A stretch of DNA of 64,000 nucleotides, taken from the NCBI GenBank assembly GCA_029210725.1, contig JARGFM010000003.1:62001-126000 (forward strand). Direction: 5' to 3'. Of the stretch, positions 18,121-26,937 are shown piece after piece (the first letter of the stretch is position 1; the number at the start of each line of letters is the position of its first letter). The translations under genes and the position numbers were made by a program. The notes below the pieces were generated by a model. The model was not told where the DNA came from, ran no database searches, and saw only the letters and a list, made by a program, of their open reading frames with translations. The DNA is from Bacteroidales bacterium (GTDB taxonomy: Bacteria > Bacteroidota > Bacteroidia > Bacteroidales > GCA-2748055).

Positions 18121-19173
18121 ATGAACAATCCAAAGAGCTACCATATTGGTGTCATTGGGGCAGGCTGGATAGCCAGGGCCCATATGGGCTTCCTGCAGGA
18201 AAGCGGAAGAGCCGGCATCACCTGGATTGCTGCCAGGAATCCTGAAAACCTGGAACAGGTCAGAAGGTCGTTTCATGTTCCAAACAAGACCCGCGATTAC
18301 CGCGATATCCTGAAGGACCCCGGTGTGGATGTGGTGCTTATAGCCACCCCCCCGGACACCCACCGGGAGATGTTCGTGGAGGCCCTGAAGGCAGGAAAGC
18401 ATGTGTTGCTGGAGAAGCCCATGGCCCTGAACAGGGAAGAACTGGAGGAGATGATGAGGGTGAAGGCACAGTACCCCGAACTAATTGCCATGGATTGTTC
18501 CGGGCGGCACTCCCGCTTAAACCCCAAATTTACCCTGGTGAAGGAGCTGATCGCTTCCGGAGCTCTGGGAGATATTTACCATATTCACCACCAGAGTGTT
18601 AGCAGGCAGCGTAGACCTGGCATTGAATTTCATCCCGTGGCAAAATGGTTTCTCGACAAATCCAGGGCAGGGGGCGGGCCGCTTTACGACTGGGGGGTCT
18701 ACGACCTCTCTTTTCACCTGGGTGTTCTGGACGACAGGTCTCAACTCGAGACCGTGGAGCGTGTCGTGCTGAAATCCGGGCTGGATCAGGTGGACCCGGA
18801 AACCGAGGTCTACGATGTGGAGGAGCACCTGCTGGTGAACATGCAGCTGAGTGGCGGGATCAGCTATTACTGGGAGCGCGGAGTCCATGCGCATATGCTT
18901 GTGCCGAATGAAACCAGGATCTATGGGACCCGGGGAGGACTGAAGCTGGCCTACTGCACCTGGGATGATCCGGAGGTCATTTACTATGACCTGGATGAAA
19001 CGGGAAAGGCGCGCGAGACCCGGTACAGCTCTGCGTGTCCTGAAAGGGAAGATGGTTATTATCTGACCAGGCACCTCATTGATGTGCTCGACGGGAAGGC
19101 TCAGCCGCTTGTCCCTCTGGAGACTGCAAAAAAACATATGGAGATAATTTTTAAAATAAATGAAAGCAATTAA
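18121..19173 (+). CDS. Gfo/Idh/MocA family oxidoreductase (cytosolic)
   Basis: 350 residues. Nucleotide-binding motif IGVIGAGWIARAHMGFL, then DVVLIATPPDTHREM and a canonical EKP in HVLLEKPMALN. The sequence AGGGPLYDWGVYDLSFHLGVL holds the catalytic-region residues. It should interconvert a sugar or inositol hydroxyl and ketone with NAD(P). The stop overlaps the deoC start by 14 bases, so both are translated from one message; the pair is divergent from the nucleoside permease over a 177-bp gap. A role in the same pentose or nucleoside route is possible but not shown. Confidence 0.88.
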   Translation: MNNPKSYHIGVIGAGWIARAHMGFLQESGRAGITWIAARNPENLEQVRRSFHVPNKTRDYRDILKDPGVDVVLIATPPDTHREMFVEALKAGKHVLLEKPMALNREELEEMMRVKAQYPELIAMDCSGRHSRLNPKFTLVKELIASGALGDIYHIHHQSVSRQRRPGIEFHPVAKWFLDKSRAGGGPLYDWGVYDLSFHLGVLDDRSQLETVERVVLKSGLDQVDPETEVYDVEEHLLVNMQLSGGISYYWERGVHAHMLVPNETRIYGTRGGLKLAYCTWDDPEVIYYDLDETGKARETRYSSACPEREDGYYLTRHLIDVLDGKAQPLVPLETAKKHMEIIFKINESN

Positions 19174-19897
19174 CAAACTCGAAATAGCAAAAATGATCGA
19201 TCACTCCCTCCTGCATCCAACCATGGATGACCGGACGCTGAAGGAAGGGATCGAACTGGCCAGAAAGTACCATGTAGCCTCCGTCTGCATCAAACCCTAT
19301 GCGGTGAAGATGGCGGCAGATATGTTGAAGGGCTCGGATGTGATGGTTTGTACCGTGGTCGGATTTCCACATGGAAACAGCCGGGTGGATGTAAAGATCT
19401 TTGAGACGGAGAGGGCCATTGATGACGGAGCTGTGGAGATCGACATGGTGGTCAATACGGGGAAAGTGCTGTCGGAGGACTGGGAGTATGTGAGGGAGGA
19501 AATTGCAGCCATCGAATCGGTGACCAGGCTGCACGGGGCCGCTCTGAAAGTTATTTTTGAGAATGATTTTCTGCCCGAGGCGAAGTATAAGATTAAATTA
19601 TGCAGGATCTGCAGCGATCTGAAGGTGGAGTTTGTAAAGACTTCCACCGGTTATGGCTTTGTAAAGCAGACGGATGGCAGCTATAATTACAAGGGGGCCA
19701 CACCTGAGGACCTGATACTGATGCGCAAGCACAGTGATCCCCGGGTGGAGGTAAAGGCAGCCGGTGGTATACGGACCCTGGAGGATGTTTTGAAGGTGCG
19801 GGAACTGGGAGTAACCCGTATTGGGGCCACAGCCACCGAGGCCATCGTCCTGGCAGTGGATGGTAAAAATGGAAGGCCGTTCCCGGAAGGATACTAA
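19160..19897 (+). CDS. deoC: Deoxyribose-phosphate aldolase
   Basis: Cleaves 2-deoxyribose-5-phosphate to glyceraldehyde-3-phosphate and acetaldehyde in the cytosol, the last step of deoxynucleoside catabolism. 245 residues. Catalytic residues follow the class I pattern: Asp95 in EIDMVVNTG, the Schiff-base Lys160 in EFVKTSTGYGF and Lys199 in VKAAGGIRTL. The start ATG lies inside the end of the upstream oxidoreductase gene. With the divergent nucleoside permease this suggests uptake and breakdown of nucleosides, although no phosphorylase or deoxyribokinase is adjacent. A sulfatase gene follows after 27 bases. Confidence 0.95.
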   Translation: MKAINKLEIAKMIDHSLLHPTMDDRTLKEGIELARKYHVASVCIKPYAVKMAADMLKGSDVMVCTVVGFPHGNSRVDVKIFETERAIDDGAVEIDMVVNTGKVLSEDWEYVREEIAAIESVTRLHGAALKVIFENDFLPEAKYKIKLCRICSDLKVEFVKTSTGYGFVKQTDGSYNYKGATPEDLILMRKHSDPRVEVKAAGGIRTLEDVLKVRELGVTRIGATATEAIVLAVDGKNGRPFPEGY

Positions 19898-19924
19898 AGA
19901 CACTGAACCTAAATAAGAAAGATC

Positions 19925-21523
19925 ATGAGAATGAAGTTATTAGTGCCCTTGCTTGTGCTGGTTCCTGCTTTCTTTTCCTGTTCGGAACAAAGCGAAGAGA
20001 AGCAAAGACCCAACATTGTGTTTATCATGTCGGACGATCACGCCTATCAGGCCATCAGCGCCTACAGCGATCATCTGATTCAAACCCCCAACATCGACCG
20101 GATCGCCAACGAGGGGATGCTGTTCAGCAACGCCTGTGTAAGCAATTCCATCTGCGCTCCCTCCAGGGCTACCATCCTCACCGGGAAGCACTGTCACCTG
20201 CACGGGAAGATCGATAACCATTTTATCTTTGATACCACCCAGGTCACTTTCCCGCAACTTTTTCAGGCAGCAGGCTATCAGACGGCCATGTTCGGGAAGC
20301 TCCATTTCGGAAATAACCCCAAAGGAATTGATGAGTTTAAGATTCTTCCGGGTCAGGGAGCATATTATAACCCGGATTTTAATACCAACGAGGGTAAAAT
20401 CCGGATAGAAGGATATACCACCGATGTGATTACCGATCTGACCATGGACTGGATGAAGAACCGAAGGGATCCGGACTTACCTTTCCTTCTGTTCTTCCTG
20501 CACAAGGCCCCGCACCGGGAATGGTTGCCGGCTGAAAGGCACTACAAAGAGTTTACAAAAAAGACCTTCCCCGAGCCACCAAACCTGTTTGACGATTATG
20601 AGGGACGGGGATCGGCTGCAAAAGAGGCTGAGATGAATATTCTCCTGCACCAGAACTGGGCAGGGGACTCGAAGTTGCGCCCGGAGGTTCTGGACGAACT
20701 GGGAATAGCTCCCAGCTCCGATTGGGACAAGCAGGCCATGCAGAATAAGTATGATCGCTTTACGGAGGAGCAACTGGCGGCCTGGAATGCGGTTTATGAT
20801 CCCATCAATGAAGATTTTAAAATGCGCTATCCCACCATGACTGAAAAGGAAAAGATGCAATGGAAATTCCAGCGCTATATGCAGGATTACCTGGGCAGCA
20901 TCGCCGCGGTGGACGAAGGGGTTGGTACCTTGCTCGATTATCTGGACGAAGCGGGACTTACAGAGAACACCATCGTGGTTTATACCTCGGACCAGGGTTT
21001 TTACCTGGGCGAGCACGGATGGTTCGACAAGCGTTTTATTTACGACGAATCCTTCAAGACACCCCTGCTGGTCAGATGGCCCGGAAGTGTGAAGCCCGGG
21101 AGCGTAAGTGACGAGATGGTTCAGAATCTGGACTTTGCCCAGACCTTCCTGGAGATCGCTGGTATTGAGGCGCCCTCCGATATGCAGGGGGAGAGCATTG
21201 TTCCGCTGCTGAAGGGGGATATCAGGGGATGGGACCGGGATGCGGTCTACTACCACTACTATGAGTATCCGGCCGTGCATATGGTGAAGCGGCACTACGG
21301 CATTGTGACCCGCGAGTATAAACTGGCGCATTTCTATTACGATGTGGATGAGTGGGAGCTGTACGACCGCAGGAATGATCCCATGGAGATGCAGAATGAA
21401 TATGACAACCCGGAGTATGCCGAAGTAGTGGAGGAGCTGAAGGAGAAGCTGGCCGACTTACGGGTGAAATACGGAGATTCGGAGGAACTGGACCAGAAGT
21501 TTATCGACCTGTATACCGAATAG
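19925..21523 (+). CDS. Sulfatase (Cys-type, S1; GlcNAc-6-sulfatase-like), lipoprotein
   Basis: 532 residues with lipoprotein signal LVLVPAFFSC (Cys19). Metal residues Asp37-Asp38 lie in IVFIMSDDHAYQAISAY and the formylglycine site is CAPSR starting at Cys77. AMFGKLHFG, YTSDQGFYLGEHGWFDKRF and the ending EWELYDRRNDPMEMQN are those of the subgroup that includes N-acetylglucosamine-6-O-sulfatases and mucin or glycosaminoglycan desulfating enzymes. Subfamily assignment is by appearance only. The enzyme would act in the periplasm. It follows deoC closely but belongs by function with the other glycan enzymes of this region. Confidence 0.9.
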   Translation: MRMKLLVPLLVLVPAFFSCSEQSEEKQRPNIVFIMSDDHAYQAISAYSDHLIQTPNIDRIANEGMLFSNACVSNSICAPSRATILTGKHCHLHGKIDNHFIFDTTQVTFPQLFQAAGYQTAMFGKLHFGNNPKGIDEFKILPGQGAYYNPDFNTNEGKIRIEGYTTDVITDLTMDWMKNRRDPDLPFLLFFLHKAPHREWLPAERHYKEFTKKTFPEPPNLFDDYEGRGSAAKEAEMNILLHQNWAGDSKLRPEVLDELGIAPSSDWDKQAMQNKYDRFTEEQLAAWNAVYDPINEDFKMRYPTMTEKEKMQWKFQRYMQDYLGSIAAVDEGVGTLLDYLDEAGLTENTIVVYTSDQGFYLGEHGWFDKRFIYDESFKTPLLVRWPGSVKPGSVSDEMVQNLDFAQTFLEIAGIEAPSDMQGESIVPLLKGDIRGWDRDAVYYHYYEYPAVHMVKRHYGIVTREYKLAHFYYDVDEWELYDRRNDPMEMQNEYDNPEYAEVVEELKEKLADLRVKYGDSEELDQKFIDLYTE

Positions 21524-21551
21524 ATATTGACACAGTCAAAAAGTATTGCTT

Positions 21552-23285
21552 ATGAGAAGAGATCTGATCACCCTAGTGCTGATTGCCGGATTGATTCCCT
21601 CCCTGCATGCACAAAACCTGCTCAGATCGGAATGGAAGTTTAAAACCGGCGACAATTCCGCCTGGGCCTGGCCGGCTTTTGATGATTCCGCCTGGGAGAT
21701 AATTGAAGCGGGTACCGACTGGGAGAAACAGGGATACAGCACCTACGACGGATTTGCCTGGTACAGGCAGGAGGTGTTTATTCCTGAGCACTTAAAAAAA
21801 CAGGCGATTGATAACGGGGGACTGATGCTCCGGCTGGCCAGGATCGACGATTCGGACGTGACCTATTTTAATGGTCAGATCCTGGGAGCGACCGGTGGAC
21901 TACCGCCCGATTATCAAAGTGGCTATGGCGATCCCCGTGTTTATACGGTTCCGGCGGACCGGGTCTCCTGGGGCGCGCAGAACACGATTGCCATCAGAGT
22001 GTATGATGGCGGCGGGGGCGGTGGAATTGTGGGGAACCCGGTGAGCCTGGCGGTCATCGGGATGGAGGAACTTCTGGAGATGGTTCCCCTGATGGACCGG
22101 CAGGATCATTTGTTCCTGGAGGAAGGCCCTGTAGGGATCCAAATCCTGGTAGAGAACAAAATGAAGCAGCGGGTATCCGGCGTTCTTCATATGACTGCAA
22201 GCTCCGATTTCGGAGAAGTTGTTGCAGATCTTATAAAGGAACTTAAAGTCGGGGCGCAGGGAGTGAAAGAAGTAGCTCTGGAGCTGGGACAGCTTTCACC
22301 GGGCTTCTATAAGATCACTCTGACATTTGAGAGCGAAAGCGGTAACAAGCGGGTAGAATTTGCCATCGGGGTCCGGCCCGAAGAGATAGTTTCCCCCCTG
22401 GATCGTCCCGGTGACTTTGAGAACTACTGGATGAGGGCCCGGCGTGAACTGGATGCGGTGGATCCCCAGTTCAGGCTGATCCGTCAGGACAAGCTCTGTA
22501 CGGAGACGCGTGAAATTTTCCTGGTGGAGATGCGCTCCCTGGGAAATATTCTGATCCGGGGATGGTATAAAAGGCCAGTCAAAGAGGGTGTCTACCCGGC
22601 CATTTTGCATGTGCAGGGTTATAGCAGCGAAAAGACTCCCCAAACCCTTTATCAGGGCGATGATATGGTTTCCCTTGCCCTGAACATACGTGGACACGGA
22701 AACAGCAGGGACCATGTAAATCCGGGCTTCCCCGTTTACCTGCAGCACCGGGCGGATGACCGGGAACTTTACATATACCGGGGTGCCTACATGGACTGTG
22801 TGCGGGCTGTGGATTTTCTCTATTCACGCAGCGAAGTGGATACCTCGCGTGTAGCGGTCGAGGGAGGCAGCCAGGGGGGAGCCCTTAGCTTTGCTACGGC
22901 CGCACTGGATAATAGGCGAATCGACCTCTGTGTGCCCCAGGTTCCTTTTCTGTCCGACTTCAGAGACTATTTCAAGCTGGTCGCCTGGCCGGGAGGAGAA
23001 TTTGAGCAGTATTTCGAGGAACATCCGGAGATTTCAGAGGATGAGATTTACAAGAACCTGAGCTATATAGATATCAAGAATCTGGCCCCCTGGATCAAGG
23101 CTCCGGTTCTGATGTCTGTCGGATTGATGGATCAGACCTGTCCGCCCCATATTAATTTTGCCGCCTATAATCAGTTACAGGTCCCCAGGGAGTATGTGGT
23201 TTACCCCGATGCCGGACACAGTCTTCCCGCTGAGAACTATCCGGTGATGGTGAATTATATCAGGAAACAATTTGGAATGGATTAA
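21552..23285 (+). CDS. Acetyl xylan esterase (CE7/AXE1) fused to an N-terminal jelly-roll domain
   Basis: 577 residues from the ATG at 21552 (a TTG two codons earlier is less likely), with signal peptide LVLIAGLIPSLHAQ. Residues about 22-175 form a beta-galactosidase-like sugar-binding jelly roll (WAWPAFDDSAWEII, AWYRQEVFIP, DVTYFNGQILG). Residues about 275-577 are a CE7/AXE1 alpha/beta hydrolase with Ser440 in VEGGSQGGAL, Asp527 in GLMDQTCPP and His556 in DAGHSLP. CE7 enzymes deacetylate xylo-oligosaccharides and other acetylated sugars. The domain pairing differs from the compact 320-residue CE7 proteins; the extra domain may position acetylated oligosaccharides in the periplasm. Confidence 0.87.
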   Translation: MRRDLITLVLIAGLIPSLHAQNLLRSEWKFKTGDNSAWAWPAFDDSAWEIIEAGTDWEKQGYSTYDGFAWYRQEVFIPEHLKKQAIDNGGLMLRLARIDDSDVTYFNGQILGATGGLPPDYQSGYGDPRVYTVPADRVSWGAQNTIAIRVYDGGGGGGIVGNPVSLAVIGMEELLEMVPLMDRQDHLFLEEGPVGIQILVENKMKQRVSGVLHMTASSDFGEVVADLIKELKVGAQGVKEVALELGQLSPGFYKITLTFESESGNKRVEFAIGVRPEEIVSPLDRPGDFENYWMRARRELDAVDPQFRLIRQDKLCTETREIFLVEMRSLGNILIRGWYKRPVKEGVYPAILHVQGYSSEKTPQTLYQGDDMVSLALNIRGHGNSRDHVNPGFPVYLQHRADDRELYIYRGAYMDCVRAVDFLYSRSEVDTSRVAVEGGSQGGALSFATAALDNRRIDLCVPQVPFLSDFRDYFKLVAWPGGEFEQYFEEHPEISEDEIYKNLSYIDIKNLAPWIKAPVLMSVGLMDQTCPPHINFAAYNQLQVPREYVVYPDAGHSLPAENYPVMVNYIRKQFGMD

Positions 23286-23326
23286 GCAAATAAGCCACCG
23301 GTAATAAATTTTTAAATCCAATCATT

Positions 23327-24328
23327 ATGGTCATCATTCAATCTTATTTTGTGGCAGTGCTGCTTTGTGTGATCACGATGCTTTGCTGGGGTTCCTGGGC
23401 CAATACCCAGAAAATGGCTTCCAAAAAATGGGCCTTTCAGCTCTTTTACTGGGATTACTCCCTGGGCGTACTGATCCTCTCCCTGATCCTGGCTTTTACC
23501 ATGGGCAGCACGGGAGAAGAGGGCCGGGGATTTCTGGCCGACCTGGCCCAGGCCGATGGGCAGGCGATCGGGTCGGCCCTGCTGGGAGGGGCTGTTTTTA
23601 ATATCGCCAACCTCCTGATTGTGGTGGCCATTCATATTGCCGGGATGGCCGTAGCCTTTCCCATTGGGATCGGACTGGCACTGGTTATAGGTGTGGTGGT
23701 CAACTATGTGGCCACCCCCCTCGGAAACCCGGTGGTCCTGTTTATCGGGGTGATCCTGGTTGTACTGGCCATTGTACTGGATGCCCTGGCTTACCGGAAA
23801 CACAGCGGGGGAACAGCCTCAGGAACCACGAAAGGCATTGTGATCTCCATCCTGGGTGGAATCCTGATGGGATTCTTCTACCGTTTTGTAGCAGCATCCA
23901 TGGCCACTGATTTTGCCATGCCGGAAGCCGGAAAACTGACTCCCTATACCGCTTCGGTAATTTTTGCCGTGGGACTTCTGCTTTCCAACTTTTTCTGGAA
24001 TACCTTTTTTATGTACAAACCGGTTACTGGAGAAAAGGCCAGCTACAGGGACTATTTCAAAAAGGGGGATACCGGACTGCACCTGATCGGCATCCTTGGG
24101 GGAGTTATCTGGAGCCTGGGCATGACCTTTAGCATCATTGCAGCAGAGCAGGCAGGCTTTGCTATTTCCTATGGCCTGGGACAGGGAGCCACGCTGATCG
24201 CGGCCCTCTGGGGGGTATTTATCTGGAAAGAATTTGGCAAGGCAGAAGGTTTGAAGGGACTGATTGCGGCCATGTTCCTTTTCTTTCTGGTCGGACTGGG
24301 AATGATCATTGCAGCCAGACTCATATGA
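23327..24328 (+). CDS. GRP-family sugar uptake permease (RbsU/DMT-like)
   Basis: 333 residues with about ten membrane segments, beginning YFVAVLLCVITMLCWGSW, the glucose/ribose porter pattern. Other signatures are GGAVFNIANLLIVVAIHIAG and the C-terminal GLGQGATLIAALWGVFIWKEF. Family members import ribose or glucose across the inner membrane. The stop codon overlaps the ribokinase start in an ATGA, a strong sign that the permease and kinase form one functional unit, and makes ribose or a ribose-like pentose the best guess. The ADP-ribosylglycohydrolase homologue follows the kinase. Confidence 0.85.
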   Translation: MVIIQSYFVAVLLCVITMLCWGSWANTQKMASKKWAFQLFYWDYSLGVLILSLILAFTMGSTGEEGRGFLADLAQADGQAIGSALLGGAVFNIANLLIVVAIHIAGMAVAFPIGIGLALVIGVVVNYVATPLGNPVVLFIGVILVVLAIVLDALAYRKHSGGTASGTTKGIVISILGGILMGFFYRFVAASMATDFAMPEAGKLTPYTASVIFAVGLLLSNFFWNTFFMYKPVTGEKASYRDYFKKGDTGLHLIGILGGVIWSLGMTFSIIAAEQAGFAISYGLGQGATLIAALWGVFIWKEFGKAEGLKGLIAAMFLFFLVGLGMIIAARLI

Positions 24329-25257
24329 GAAAAAAAATTGTTGTTGTCGGAAGCTCCAATACGGACCTGATCATCAGGGTAAGTGAAATACCCCGACCGG
24401 GTGAAACATTACTCGGCGGCGAATTTTTTATGTTCCCCGGGGGGAAAGGAGCCAATCAGGCGGTGGCTGCCGCGCGTGCAGGAGGGGATGTGGTATTTAT
24501 TGCTTCTGTCGGGGACGATCCTTACGGGGAAGAGGCCATAAAAGGGTATAAACTGGATAATATCAATACAGCGGATATAAAAATCTGTAAAGGCGTCCCT
24601 TCAGGCATTGCCATGATCACCATTTCTGAGAGGGGAGAAAATGCCATTACCGTTGCTTCCGGAGCCAATGCCTTGCTAAGCCCGGATGACCTGGAGGAAA
24701 CGGAAGAACCCTTCCGGGAAGCGGATTATATGCTGATCCAGCTGGAAATACCCCTTGAAACGGTTCAGAAAGCGGTAGAGCTGTGCAGTGAATTAGATAC
24801 GCGGGTGATTCTGAATCCTGCTCCTGCTGCAAAGCTAAGCGATGCAATACTTAAGCATGTCTCCATCATCACTCCCAATGAGACAGAAGCAGAAAGCTTA
24901 ACAGGGATACCTGTAACAAATGAGCAAAGTGCAGCCGAGGTTGCCGATGCACTTCATAAGCGGGGTATTGAAACAGTGATTATTACCCTGGGTGCCAGGG
25001 GTGCTTATCTGTCCGGTCCCGGCTCCGGAATCCGGAAGATCGTGCCTGGCTTTTCAGTACAGGCTGTTGATACCACCGCTGCGGGGGATGTATTCAACGG
25101 ACAGCTTGCCGTCTCTCTGGCTGAAGGAAGGGGACTTGAAAGAGCGGTATTGGAGGCTCATGGAGCCGCCGCCCTTTCCGTTCAGAAACTGGGAGCCCAG
25201 AGTTCCATTCCCCGATGGGAAGAAACACGTGATTACCTCAGAGACCAATCCAGATAA
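24325..25257 (+). CDS. rbsK: Ribokinase
   Basis: PfkB-family sugar kinase of 310 residues that phosphorylates D-ribose to ribose-5-phosphate. VVGSSNTDLIIRV at the N-terminus, the first PfkB signature GGKGANQAVAAARAGG and the second, VDTTAAGDVFNGQLAV with catalytic base Asp255, are all present. NPAPAAKLSD and TPNETEAESLTG are ribokinase-type segments. Cytosolic. Translationally coupled to the upstream permease and followed after 11 bases by an exported ADP-ribosylglycohydrolase homologue; no LacI-type regulator is nearby. Other PfkB substrates cannot be excluded, but the sequence is closest to true ribokinase. Confidence 0.9.
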   Translation: MRKKIVVVGSSNTDLIIRVSEIPRPGETLLGGEFFMFPGGKGANQAVAAARAGGDVVFIASVGDDPYGEEAIKGYKLDNINTADIKICKGVPSGIAMITISERGENAITVASGANALLSPDDLEETEEPFREADYMLIQLEIPLETVQKAVELCSELDTRVILNPAPAAKLSDAILKHVSIITPNETEAESLTGIPVTNEQSAAEVADALHKRGIETVIITLGARGAYLSGPGSGIRKIVPGFSVQAVDTTAAGDVFNGQLAVSLAEGRGLERAVLEAHGAAALSVQKLGAQSSIPRWEETRDYLRDQSR

Positions 25258-25268
25258 TATTTAATGCT

Positions 25269-26861
25269 ATGAACACAAAATTGAAAACCAGAGGCATCGT
25301 ATCTGCCCTATTGCTGGTGGCCGGATTTTTCCTGGGCTCCTGCACAACGATGGAAAAGGAAACTGTTTCTGCCGAGGTGGATTATCCTGCGGAGTTCACT
25401 CTGTCAAAGGCTGCTCTCAGGGATAAGATCAGGGGAGGATGGGCCGGTCAGGTCATCGGATGCACTTATGGGGGACCTACTGAATTTCAGTACAACGGGA
25501 CCATGATCCAGGACTACGTTCCTCTTTCCTGGGATGAGAGCCGGATGGAGTGGTACTATAAAAACGCCCCGGGACTGTACGATGACATCTACATGGATCT
25601 GACCTTTGTGGAGGTTTTTGAAAAGGAGGGCCTGGATGCTCCGGCCTCTTCCCACGCACGTGCCTTTGCCTATGCGGACTATATGTTGTGGCATGCCAAC
25701 CAGGCTGCCCGTTACAATATCATGAACGGAATGGAGCCCCCTGCATCGGGACACTGGGAGAACAATCCCCATGCCGATGATATCGACTTCCAGATCGAAG
25801 CCGATTTTGCAGGCTTGATGAATCCCGGAATGGTCAACTCCTCCTCGGAGGTTTGCGACCGGGTGGGTCATATTATGAATTACGGAGATGGCTGGTACGG
25901 AGGTGTTTATGTGGCAGCCATGTATTCCCTTTCCTTCTGGTCGGACGATGTGGAATTCATTGTCAGGGAGGCCCTGAAAAGCATTCCTGAGCAAAGTGAG
26001 TTCTATCAGTGCATCAATGATGTTATTGCCTGGTATGAAACGAATCCGGAGGACTGGAAACAAACCTGGTTCGAGGCGGAGCGTAAGTGGTCGTCGGATA
26101 TGGGTTGTCCCGATGGAGTGTTTGTTCCTTTTAATATCGATGCTAAGATCAATGCGGCCTATATCGTGATCGGATTATTATACGGGGAAGGCGATTTTGG
26201 GAAGACCATTGATATCAGCACCCGGTGCGGCCAGGATTCGGATTGCAACCCGGCCAGCTCGGGAGGGATACTGGGGACCATCCTGGGCTATGATGCCATT
26301 CCGGAGTACTGGAAGCAGGGACTGGACAAGGTCGAGGACATGGATTTCAAATACACCACCGTTTCGCTGAACGACATCTATGAGATGGGTTACCGCCAGG
26401 CCGTGGAGATGGTGAAACGCAAGGGGGGAGAGGAGTTGGAAGATGGATTGAAGATCAAGTTTGAAGAGCCGGTAGCCGTCAAATTTGAAAAGGCTTTCGA
26501 GGGACACTACCCGGTACAAAAAATCCGTGCATCCCGGGGAGGGAATACCCTGACAGCAGGCGGAGAAACAGAACACAGTTTCGATTTCAACGGAAAGGGA
26601 TTTGTGTTAAGGGGCGGTGCCGGCAAGCTTCCCGGAGTTGAAGAAGACAGGAAGCTGGAAGTTGAGGTGTACGTGGACGGAGAATTGCACGAGCTGGCAA
26701 TCCTTCCCACCGGATATCAGGGCAGAAGACATGAAGTGACATGGAAATACAATCTGGAAGAAGGGGACCACCAGGTGAGGGTGGTTTGGCTCAATCCTTC
26801 CAGAGGCTACAGGGTTGAGCTGGGCGATGTGATTGTCTACGGGCCCGAACCTGAAGTCTGA
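25269..26861 (+). CDS. ADP-ribosylglycohydrolase-family lipoprotein
   Basis: 530 residues with lipoprotein signal LLLVAGFFLGSC. The DraG-like helical fold is recognised from LRDKIRGGWAGQVIGCTYG at the start, YDDIYMDLTFVEVFEKEG for the first metal-binding segment and TRCGQDSDCNPASSGGILG for the second. Residues about 390-530 form an added beta-rich domain ending in a jelly-roll pattern (HEVTWKYNLEEGDHQVRVVW). The family hydrolyses N- or O-glycosidic bonds of ADP-ribose, but many Bacteroidota members are exported and uncharacterised. Following permease and ribokinase, release of ribose or a ribosyl compound outside the cell is a reasonable guess. Confidence 0.82.
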   Translation: MNTKLKTRGIVSALLLVAGFFLGSCTTMEKETVSAEVDYPAEFTLSKAALRDKIRGGWAGQVIGCTYGGPTEFQYNGTMIQDYVPLSWDESRMEWYYKNAPGLYDDIYMDLTFVEVFEKEGLDAPASSHARAFAYADYMLWHANQAARYNIMNGMEPPASGHWENNPHADDIDFQIEADFAGLMNPGMVNSSSEVCDRVGHIMNYGDGWYGGVYVAAMYSLSFWSDDVEFIVREALKSIPEQSEFYQCINDVIAWYETNPEDWKQTWFEAERKWSSDMGCPDGVFVPFNIDAKINAAYIVIGLLYGEGDFGKTIDISTRCGQDSDCNPASSGGILGTILGYDAIPEYWKQGLDKVEDMDFKYTTVSLNDIYEMGYRQAVEMVKRKGGEELEDGLKIKFEEPVAVKFEKAFEGHYPVQKIRASRGGNTLTAGGETEHSFDFNGKGFVLRGGAGKLPGVEEDRKLEVEVYVDGELHELAILPTGYQGRRHEVTWKYNLEEGDHQVRVVWLNPSRGYRVELGDVIVYGPEPEV

Positions 26862-26937
26862 CAGTGAAGCTGTAAGAAATTCTTTTTACGCTTTGCCGGA
26901 TAGTTTTTAAACAGAACCGCACCTAATATATTCTGCT

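Noticed and set aside
17944-18402. N-terminal extension of the nucleoside permease by 153 residues
   Set aside because: It lacks similarity, overlaps the divergent oxidoreductase gene and precedes a perfect family N-terminus.
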